Below, in pieces: positions 1 through 5,084 of a DNA stretch of 5,084 nt. The stretch's first letter is position 1. Every line of letters starts with the position of its first letter. This DNA is from Coriobacteriia bacterium (GTDB lineage: Bacteria; Actinomycetota; Coriobacteriia; Coriobacteriales; UBA8131), in contig DOMT01000182.1 of NCBI GenBank assembly GCA_003509825.1, positions 1-5,084 of the forward strand, written 5' to 3'. Position numbers and translations under genes: made by a program. The notes beneath the pieces are model-generated. The model worked only from the letters and a program-made list of their open reading frames with translations. It ran no database searches and was not told the DNA's origin.

Positions 1-92
1 TGGGGGACAAGGTCTTGGATTTCGACGACCGACTGGTGGCTGTTGAAAAACTGCTCGAGCTGGCATGCAGGCGACGCGATGGCGGAGCTTGA
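1..92 (+). CDS. murE: MurE, UDP-MurNAc-tripeptide synthetase, C-terminal end (partial)
   Basis: Only the last 29 codons are present, read from base 3 to a TGA at 90-92. The peptide starts GDKVLDFDDR and ends in a short basic tail. The LDFDDR element matches the extreme C-terminus of MurE, where a (F/Y)DFDDR-like element and a final helix follow the GKGHE motif of the third Mur ligase domain. The family adds the third stem-peptide residue (meso-diaminopimelate or L-lysine) to UDP-MurNAc-L-Ala-D-Glu in the cytoplasm. The specificity motif lies outside the window, so the amino acid used cannot be told. Position directly before murF is the usual dcw order and supports the call. Most of the gene is cut off by the window edge. 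Confidence 0.85.
   Translation, partial: GDKVLDFDDRLVAVEKLLELACRRRDGGA
84..87 (+). promoter_or_regulatory. Likely ribosome binding site for murF
   Basis: GGAG, within GCGGAG, lies 9 bases before ATG 97 and inside the last codons of murE. It supports ATG 97 as the start over the two upstream in-frame candidates. ATG 79 has only AGGCGA, 4 bases away, and TTG 43 has no good site. Confidence 0.5.
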
Positions 93-96
93 GACC

Positions 97-1554
97 ATGC
101 TTGTGACCATCCGCCGAATCATCGATGCGACCGGCGCATCGGTCATCGTCGATGCCGATGATAACGAGCGCATGATTTCCAATGTGGTCTGGGACAGCCG
201 GGAAGTGGTGCCCGGAGCGCTGTATATCGCGCTGCCCGGGGAGCGCGTCGACGGAAACGATTTCATAATCCCGGCAATCGATAACGGCGCCGCAGCGATT
301 ATCGCAACACGCCCTGTCACGAAGGAGGAGTGCGAACGTGTCGTTGCCGGTAAGGTCACCTTACTCCGAGCCACCGACGGTGTGAAGGCGCTGCAGGATG
401 TGGCGCGTGATTATCGCAGCAGTCTTACGGCAAAGGTCGTCGCCGTTACCGGATCGAGCGGCAAGACCTCTACGAAGGAATTGATAAAAACGGTCCTCGC
501 AACCGCTTTTGAGACGGTGTTTTCGGTGGGCAACCGCAACAACGAACTCGGGCTGCCCGGTACGGTGTTGTCGGCAAATCCCGGAACCGAGGTGCTGATT
601 ACCGAGATGGGAATGCGGGGGCACGGACAAATCCGGGAACTCGCGGACATCGCACAACCCGACATCGGTATCGTTACCAACATCGGCCACGCCCATCTCG
701 AGCTGCTCGGTTCCCGATCCGAGATCGCTCGGGCCAAAGGTGAGCTGATCGAGGCTCTCAAGGACGGTCGCGGCATCGCGGTGCTCAACGGGGACGACCC
801 CTACTCATCCCTTATCAGACAGGCCGCCGATACCGCGGCGCGCGATATCAGGGTCGTCTCGTTCGGGCTCGGCAAACAAAACGACATCCGCGCCGACCAC
901 ATCGTCTACGATGACCTCGGCCGTCCGAGCTTCGACCTGTGGACCGGCAGCGCCGAGCCCTTACGGGTGAAATTACAACTTCAGGGGGAGCACTCCGTCT
1001 ACAACGCCCTTGCGGCAACGGCGACGGCACTGATGTTGGGGATGACGCCTAATCGGATCGCCCGGGCGCTCGCACAAGCCGAGTCACAGCCCATGCGGCA
1101 AAACACCATCACACTGCAAAGCGGAGCCGTCGTTGTAGACGACAGCTACAATGCCAATCCCGACTCCATGCGGGCGGCGCTGGAGATGCTTGCGCGTATG
1201 GAGTCGACGCGTCCGCATATCGCAGTACTCGGCGACATGGGTGAGTTGGGGCCCGAAAGCGATTATCTGCACGAACAGATCGGCGCAATGGTCTATGACA
1301 CGGGTGTGAATCAGCTGATCACCGTGGGTGAATCGGCGAAGTTCTATGCCGCAGGGGCCCGCAGTGCCGGTATGGACGATGCACGGATCAGCTGTTTCGA
1401 GGACACGGCTCGGGCTACGCGGGCACTTGTCGCCCTCGAGGCAAAAAAACCGATCATCCTCATCAAAGCCTCCCGGTTCATGGGGTTGGAGCAGATCACC
1501 CGGGCTTTGGTTTCAGGTGAGCCACCCGCTGTCGAAAGCGATGGTGGACGATGA
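97..1554 (+). CDS. murF: MurF, UDP-MurNAc-tripeptide:D-alanyl-D-alanine ligase
   Basis: This cytoplasmic ATP-dependent ligase adds D-Ala-D-Ala to UDP-MurNAc-tripeptide, giving the pentapeptide precursor. With ATG 97 it is 485 residues, about normal or slightly long for the family. The N-terminal domain (about 1-110) recognises the UDP substrate. The central ATPase domain has the P-loop GSSGKTSTKE (119-128), NRNNELGLP, the EMGMRG segment (from 170), NIGHAHLE (195-202) and the AKGE lysine K214. GEHSVYNALA (297-306) precedes the C-terminal domain, which carries DSYNANP (349-355), the signature that separates MurF from MurC, D and E, and then VLGDMGELG. The start is chosen because MLVTIRRIIDATG fits the usual MurF N-terminus and has GGAG 9 bases upstream. 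ATG 79 (491 aa) and TTG 43 (503 aa) are in frame and would overlap murE. Four bases separate it from murE, so co-translation is likely. Function is certain; the exact start is less so. Confidence 0.97.
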   Translation: MLVTIRRIIDATGASVIVDADDNERMISNVVWDSREVVPGALYIALPGERVDGNDFIIPAIDNGAAAIIATRPVTKEECERVVAGKVTLLRATDGVKALQDVARDYRSSLTAKVVAVTGSSGKTSTKELIKTVLATAFETVFSVGNRNNELGLPGTVLSANPGTEVLITEMGMRGHGQIRELADIAQPDIGIVTNIGHAHLELLGSRSEIARAKGELIEALKDGRGIAVLNGDDPYSSLIRQAADTAARDIRVVSFGLGKQNDIRADHIVYDDLGRPSFDLWTGSAEPLRVKLQLQGEHSVYNALAATATALMLGMTPNRIARALAQAESQPMRQNTITLQSGAVVVDDSYNANPDSMRAALEMLARMESTRPHIAVLGDMGELGPESDYLHEQIGAMVYDTGVNQLITVGESAKFYAAGARSAGMDDARISCFEDTARATRALVALEAKKPIILIKASRFMGLEQITRALVSGEPPAVESDGGR

Positions 1555-1593
1555 AACGATCGGTAACCGAATTCGAAAAATCATCCGTAGCGA

Positions 1594-1622
1594 TAGACCC
1601 GCTTTGCCAAGATGGGTAAGAT
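1594..1622 (+). promoter_or_regulatory. Weak sigma70-type promoter candidate before mraY
   Basis: TAGACC (1594-1599) and TAAGAT (1617-1622) each match the consensus hexamers at 4 of 6 positions and are 17 bases apart. They lie in the 130-base gap between murF and mraY. The gap also has a short imperfect tandem repeat (AAGATGG at 1609-1615 and 1618-1624) and the palindrome CGAATTCG at 1568-1575. Nothing else is recognisable in the gap and no terminator is seen, so read-through from murF is equally possible. This is inference from sequence only. Confidence 0.25.
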
Positions 1623-1668
1623 GGTCGAGTGCAATTAACCGTTTACACCACCGAAACCGGATCGAACG

Positions 1669-1675
1669 AAGAGGA
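1669..1675 (+). promoter_or_regulatory. Ribosome binding site deciding the mraY start
   Basis: AAGAGGA ends 9 bases before ATG 1685. It matters because the mraY reading frame stays open far upstream, to 1328 inside murF. This site, together with the typical MraY N-terminus that begins at 1685, fixes the start. Confidence 0.7.
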
Positions 1676-1684
1676 CATTGCTGC

Positions 1685-2734
1685 ATGATAGGGTTTCCCG
1701 AGTATCCGACATTTCAGATATTCTTAGCGATTTTCGTATCCATGGCTATCACGATGGTATTGCTGCCGCTTTGGATACGTGTTTTGCACTTCCGTCAGAT
1801 AGGGCAGCAAATCAGGGCCGACGGCCCGCAGCGCCACCTGGTAAAACAGGGAACGCCCACCATGGGCGGCGTCATCATATTGGTCTCGGTATTACTCACT
1901 ATATTGATGCTTACGCGTTCGACCATGGATGCGAGCATGATCTCATTGATTCTGATTTGCATCGTCACCTTACTTACGGGCATCATGGGATTGGTGGACG
2001 ATCTTTCCAAGGTGGTCAAAGAACGCTCCCTAGGCCTCAGACCCAAGGCCAAGATGGCGGTGCTCACCCTTATTTCCGTGCTGTTTTGCCTGGCCGCCGT
2101 TAACTTCGTCGGCATCGCTCCTACGGTGGCGATTCCGTTTTTACCCACACTCGACCTCGGCATATTGACCACGAAGATTCCGGTGGGGGACACGGTGTTT
2201 TCCATTCCCTGGCTCTATGTGGTTTTCGTGTGGTTGCTGATGGCCGGTATGTCCAACGCCGTAAACCTCACCGACGGGCTCGACGGATTGGCCGGCGGTA
2301 CGGTGATGATCGCCATGGTGATCATGGCCGCCATCGCGTTTCGTGTAGACCAGCTCGACATCGCGTTGTTCGCGGCCGCCATGACGGGGGCCTGTATCGG
2401 CTTTCTCTGGTTCAACTCCCATCCGGCCAGCATTTTCATGGGCGATACGGGCTCGCTGGCCATGGGCGCATCGTTTGCCGCCATCGCCGTGATGACCAAG
2501 ACGGAATTCGTGGCATTGGTGGTCGGTGGCATTTTCGTCATAGAGGCGCTGAGCGTCATGATCCAGGTGGGGTATTTCAAACTCACGCGTAAGAGGGTTT
2601 TTCTGATGGCACCGCTGCATCATCACTTCGAGCATAAGGGTTGGTCGGAGACTAAGGTCGTCATCCGCTTCTGGATCATAACGGCGCTTTTCGCCGGTAT
2701 CGGTTTTGCTTTGTTCTTCAATCAGAGCATGTAA
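1685..2734 (+). CDS. mraY: MraY, phospho-MurNAc-pentapeptide translocase (lipid I synthase)
   Basis: This integral membrane enzyme transfers phospho-MurNAc-pentapeptide from its UDP carrier to undecaprenyl phosphate, making lipid I on the inner face of the membrane. The product is 349 residues, a usual length, with about ten hydrophobic segments. Family motifs appear in order: GTPTMGG (56-62), the aspartate pair in GLVDD (D105, D106), NAVNLTDGLDGLA (191-203), FNSHPASIFMGDTGS (243-257, with catalytic-site D254), and LMAPLHHHFEHKGW (307-320) with the histidine triplet H312-H314. No key residue is missing. ATG 1685 is used because an AAGAGGA site precedes it and because the upstream open stretch has no MraY character. 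It follows murF after 130 bases. It ends in TAA, immediately followed by an extended -10 element that probably serves murD. It is the standard dcw neighbour of murF and murD. Confidence 0.98.
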   Translation: MIGFPEYPTFQIFLAIFVSMAITMVLLPLWIRVLHFRQIGQQIRADGPQRHLVKQGTPTMGGVIILVSVLLTILMLTRSTMDASMISLILICIVTLLTGIMGLVDDLSKVVKERSLGLRPKAKMAVLTLISVLFCLAAVNFVGIAPTVAIPFLPTLDLGILTTKIPVGDTVFSIPWLYVVFVWLLMAGMSNAVNLTDGLDGLAGGTVMIAMVIMAAIAFRVDQLDIALFAAAMTGACIGFLWFNSHPASIFMGDTGSLAMGASFAAIAVMTKTEFVALVVGGIFVIEALSVMIQVGYFKLTRKRVFLMAPLHHHFEHKGWSETKVVIRFWIITALFAGIGFALFFNQSM

Positions 2735-2745
2735 AGTGGTAGAAT
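2717..2745 (+). promoter_or_regulatory. Extended -10 promoter candidate for murD-ftsW
   Basis: TGGTAGAAT (2737-2745) is an extended -10 element: TG, one base, then TAGAAT, which matches TATAAT at 5 of 6 positions. The -35 at 17-base spacing, TTCAAT (2717-2722), is poor, as is common when the extended -10 is present. It overlaps the last codons and stop of mraY. Transcription would begin near 2752, giving a leader of about 87 bases before murD. This would let murD, ftsW and downstream genes be expressed apart from murE-murF-mraY. No mapping data are available here. Confidence 0.5.
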
Positions 2746-2763
2746 AATCCGATAAATGTAACA

Positions 2764-2807
2764 GGGGAGCGGCGATGCCCCTTCATAGGCCTTTCTTGTT
2801 TATGAAG
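2764..2807 (+). promoter_or_regulatory. Two adjoining stem-loops in the murD leader
   Basis: The first hairpin pairs GGGG (2764-2767) with CCCC (2778-2781). The second pairs CTTCATA (2781-2787) with TATGAAG (2801-2807), a perfect 7-base stem with a 13-base loop. They share base 2781, so they would stack or compete at the junction. The first stem would cover the Shine-Dalgarno-like AGGGGAG of a short ORF that starts at 2775. Neither stem is followed directly by a T-run, so neither looks like an intrinsic terminator. A regulatory role is inference. Confidence 0.3.
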
Positions 2808-2882
2808 ATTCGTCGGGCTTCCGAAAACGCAGCAGAATATGGAAGAGATACTGAAACAGAACAACATCATCGCGTCGGTTGA
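2775..2882 (+). CDS. Possible 35-codon leader ORF overlapping the murD start
   Basis: ATG 2775 is preceded by AGGGGAG (2763-2769), 5 bases away, which is a better ribosome binding site than the one before murD. The frame runs 35 codons to TGA at 2880-2882, passing the murD ATG by 44 bases in a different frame. The peptide begins MPLHRPFLFMKIRRASENAA and is hydrophilic and basic to its end. I recognise no family. It could be a leader peptide affecting murD translation, or a chance frame in a leader whose G-rich and C-rich runs form a hairpin. The part past 2839 simply reads murD codons out of frame. Existence is unproven. Confidence 0.2.
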   Translation: MPLHRPFLFMKIRRASENAAEYGRDTETEQHHRVG

Positions 2883-4248
2883 TCCGCGCTCTGTACGCTC
2901 CGTTTGCGTCTTAGGTAGCGGAGTGACGGGCGATGCCGTGGCGGATTATTTCCGCTCGCTTCCAAACCCTCCCACAATCGACTCATATACCGATGATGCG
3001 GAGGTCACGAAGCACTACGACCTTGCCGTCGTCAGCCCGGGTGTGCCACCCCACAGCAGGATGGTCGTCTCGGCACGTCGGCAGGTAGATGAGTTGATCG
3101 GCGAGCCCGAGCTTGCGTACCGGATATCACCCGGACGTTGGATAGCCATCACCGGCACCAACGGCAAAACCACCACCACCGCATTGATGGCCCATGTACT
3201 CAACCGGGCGGGTGTGCCCGCACGTGTTGCCGGCAAACCCGGCACCACCTGTATCGAAGCGGTGCGCAACCGCGGTGAGGGCGAATATATCGTCGCCGAA
3301 CTCTCGTCCTATCAGCTGTATTACTCCAAAACCCTGGTGCCCGATGCGGCGGTGTTGCTCAATATCACACCCGACCATATCGATTGGCACGGTGGTTACG
3401 CGGCCTACAGAGATGCCAAGCTCGCCTTGCTCGGACGTATGCACGGCAACCTGCCCGTTGTGGTGGATGCCGTCTCGGATCAGACCACGGACGTCATACG
3501 TTCGCGTGTGGCTGCGGGCGACCGGGTTATCGCCCTCGGCTCGCGAGAGGGTCTTTGCGGGGATATGACGCTGAGCGGCCCGGTAAGCGAGTCCGCCTAT
3601 CTCGATGCAAAAACAGGCAAACTCACCTGCGTTATCGAGGGCAAAAGACACAGCGTCATGAGCGCTGCGGATCTGAAGATCAAGGGTATCCATAACCGTC
3701 AAAACGCCTTGGCGGTAGCTGCGGTGGCGCTTGCGATGGGTTTGACACCGGAAAAGATCGCCGTCGGTTTGGCGGGTTTCGAGGCGCTCGAACATCGCAT
3801 CGAATTCGTCGCCGAAATCGACGGGGTCGGGTTTTACAACGACTCCAAGGCAACCAACCCCGAGGCCACCTGTAAGGCTTTGGCTTCTTTTGACAACACG
3901 CCTCTGGTTGTGATGTTGGGTGGACGTGATAAGGGTACGTCGTTGGATGAGTTGGTGCAGCTGGCCGAGTCTACCTGTAAGACGGTGGTGTGTTACGGAG
4001 AGGCGGGTCCGAGGTTTCACGCCGCCTTTGCGGAAGCGGGCCGAAGTGCCGAGGGTCTCAAATCGGCCGGTGATTTCAAAGCCGCTTTTCAAACGGCCCT
4101 CGATGCCGCGGCGGTAGGTGACGTTGTCCTACTTTCACCCGCCTGTGCATCCTTCGATGAGTTTTCCTCCTATGAAGAGCGGGGTGGGTATTTCAAGCAG
4201 TTGGTGACGGCCGAACGTGCACGGTCGGATTTCGAGAAGGTGTCGTGA
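2839..4248 (+). CDS. murD: MurD, UDP-MurNAc-L-alanine:D-glutamate ligase
   Basis: This cytoplasmic ligase uses ATP to add D-glutamate to UDP-MurNAc-L-Ala, the second stem-peptide step. At 469 residues it is slightly longer than typical, with about 20 residues before the Rossmann-like VCVLGSGVTG (22-31). The P-loop GTNGKTTTT is at 106-114. ELSSYQL (154-160), NITPDHIDWHG (175-185), the probable carbamylated lysine K194 in DAKLALL, and HNRQNALA (285-292) mark the central domain. HRIEFV (319-324), DSKATNP (335-341), GGRDKG (361-366) and SPACASFDEFSSYEERG (433-449) mark the C-terminal domain and identify MurD specifically. One oddity: the usual GNIG loop reads GKPG, with Lys133 where E. coli has Asn138. 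ATG 2839 is the first start codon in this frame after an in-frame TGA at 2803. It has no clear Shine-Dalgarno, only CAGCAGA. It overlaps ftsW by one base and is probably driven by the promoter at 2717-2745. Confidence 0.97.
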   Translation: MEEILKQNNIIASVDPRSVRSVCVLGSGVTGDAVADYFRSLPNPPTIDSYTDDAEVTKHYDLAVVSPGVPPHSRMVVSARRQVDELIGEPELAYRISPGRWIAITGTNGKTTTTALMAHVLNRAGVPARVAGKPGTTCIEAVRNRGEGEYIVAELSSYQLYYSKTLVPDAAVLLNITPDHIDWHGGYAAYRDAKLALLGRMHGNLPVVVDAVSDQTTDVIRSRVAAGDRVIALGSREGLCGDMTLSGPVSESAYLDAKTGKLTCVIEGKRHSVMSAADLKIKGIHNRQNALAVAAVALAMGLTPEKIAVGLAGFEALEHRIEFVAEIDGVGFYNDSKATNPEATCKALASFDNTPLVVMLGGRDKGTSLDELVQLAESTCKTVVCYGEAGPRFHAAFAEAGRSAEGLKSAGDFKAAFQTALDAAAVGDVVLLSPACASFDEFSSYEERGGYFKQLVTAERARSDFEKVS

Positions 4249-5084
4249 TGAGGGGTTCGGGCGACATGAGGGAAAAGAACAAACGGGCGGCGATGGCGCC
4301 GGATGGCATACGGGCGACTCCGACTACGAAGTCGCCGCGTCGTCGTGGCCGGATTCCGGGCAAGATCCTCGGCCCACGTCTGCTCTTGATAGCCACGACC
4401 GCCGCATTGGTGATATTCGGTTTGGTGATGGTGTACTCCTCTTCCTATGTGGAGGCCTTTACCAATCCGGACATCGATGACAGCTCCCACATCTTCCGTC
4501 GTCAGGCGATACTGGTGGGTGTGGGTATCATCGTCATGCTGATCACCATGGTGATCGACTACCGTGTATGGAACTCTCCTTGGACCTGGTTGATCTGGGC
4601 CGTCATCGTCGTCATGCTGCTCGCCACACTGTTTGCAGGTGTGGAGATGAAGGGCGGCAGACGCTGGCTGGAGATCGCCAATCAGCAGTTCCAGCCCTCC
4701 GAGTTGGCCAAAATCGCTTTGATCCTACTGGTGGCGACACTCATCATCAAACTGCGGGAAAGCAAAAACATCACCTTCGACTTCCTTATGTTGGGTCTGG
4801 TCATCGGTGTGCCGATCATACTCATCATGATGCAACCCGATCTCGGTACGACGTTGATCGTGCTGGCGGGTGTTGTGGCGGTTGCCTGGTTCGGCGAGCT
4901 TTCCATGAAGCCTTTGGCAATCGTAGGGCTGTTGATTATTTTCTTCGCAGCTGCGGCGGTTATGCTCACCGACTTCAGAACCGATCGTATCGATGCTTGG
5001 CTGGATCCCTTTTCCCATGCCTCCACGAGTGGGTACCAGATCATCAACTCGCTCTACGCCTTTGCCGGCGGTGGCGTAACGGGG
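4248..5084 (+). CDS. ftsW: FtsW, septal peptidoglycan glycosyltransferase (SEDS family), 5' part
   Basis: FtsW is a polytopic SEDS protein that polymerises lipid II at the division septum together with a class B PBP. The window holds 279 codons and ends inside the gene. A basic, probably cytoplasmic tail (about 1-42, rich in Arg and Lys) precedes the first membrane segment (43-63) and the MVYSSSY motif (61-67). Further hydrophobic segments lie near 86-103, 111-131, 155-168, 177-195, 199-216 and 221-240. The SEDS motifs GGRRWLEIANQQFQPSELAK (136-155) and QPDLGTT (196-202) are clear. WLDPF (251-255) and GYQIINSLYAF (262-272) mark the large extracellular loop. The position of E. coli Asp297 appears to be His257. 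ATG 4248 overlaps the murD stop (TGATG) and has GAGAAGG (4234-4240) 7 bases upstream, so translational coupling is likely. ATG 4266 is an alternative start, with AGGGG upstream. RodA or SpoVE are family alternatives, but dcw position after murD favours FtsW. Confidence 0.93.
   Translation, partial: MRGSGDMREKNKRAAMAPDGIRATPTTKSPRRRGRIPGKILGPRLLLIATTAALVIFGLVMVYSSSYVEAFTNPDIDDSSHIFRRQAILVGVGIIVMLITMVIDYRVWNSPWTWLIWAVIVVMLLATLFAGVEMKGGRRWLEIANQQFQPSELAKIALILLVATLIIKLRESKNITFDFLMLGLVIGVPIILIMMQPDLGTTLIVLAGVVAVAWFGELSMKPLAIVGLLIIFFAAAAVMLTDFRTDRIDAWLDPFSHASTSGYQIINSLYAFAGGGVTG

Noticed and set aside
43..96. Earlier murF starts at TTG 43 and ATG 79.
   Set aside because: They would overlap murE, have poorer ribosome binding sites, and add residues not usual before the MurF N-terminal motif. 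ATG 79 cannot be fully excluded.
1328..1684. The mraY frame stays open for 119 codons upstream, overlapping the end of murF.
   Set aside because: The extension is murF read out of frame, has no MraY character, and a good ribosome binding site plus a typical MraY N-terminus sit at 1685.
2141..2635. Antisense frames inside mraY, rich in His, Gly and Arg or in Met and Thr.
   Set aside because: Their composition is the complement of hydrophobic membrane-segment codons; they are shadows of mraY.
2781..2807. The CTTCATA/TATGAAG hairpin as a terminator between mraY and murD.
   Set aside because: The stem is AT-rich, its T-rich stretch is in the loop, and no T-run follows, so it does not look like an intrinsic terminator.
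3127..4092. A 321-codon open frame on the - strand inside murD.
   Set aside because: It lies wholly antisense to a complete murD with all motifs, shows no recognisable domain, and long antisense frames are common in GC-rich coding sequence.

Overview
This window is a stretch of a bacterial division and cell wall (dcw) cluster, all on the + strand, in the order murE (3' end only) - murF - mraY - murD - ftsW (5' part only). It is almost fully coding. I see no RNA genes, mobile elements, CRISPR arrays or origins. The organism looks like a high-GC-leaning Gram-positive. The MurF P-loop reads GSSGKTSTKE, a form I associate with Actinobacteria, and the FtsW stretch GYQIINSLYAFAGGG recalls Coriobacteriia. 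That placement is inference from motif style, not a database match.

Region by region: bases 1-92 hold the last 29 codons of murE. murF follows after 4 bases if ATG 97 is the start. A 130-base gap (1555-1684) holds only a weak promoter candidate and the mraY ribosome binding site. mraY (1685-2734) is complete, with all family motifs. A 104-base gap (2735-2838) is the most regulatory-looking part of the window: it has an extended -10 promoter right after the mraY stop, two small stem-loops, and a short ORF with a good Shine-Dalgarno that runs into murD. murD (2839-4248) is complete and overlaps ftsW by one base (TGATG). ftsW is open to the end of the window.

The genes act in sequence. MurE, MurD and MurF are ATP-dependent ligases that build UDP-MurNAc-pentapeptide in the cytoplasm. 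MraY moves phospho-MurNAc-pentapeptide onto undecaprenyl phosphate to make lipid I. FtsW polymerises lipid II into septal glycan. murG, which makes lipid II, would be expected just beyond the right edge.

I found no undescribed system. The points worth a second look are the murD leader, and two positions where residues thought to be important in E. coli (MurD Asn138, FtsW Asp297) appear to be substituted.
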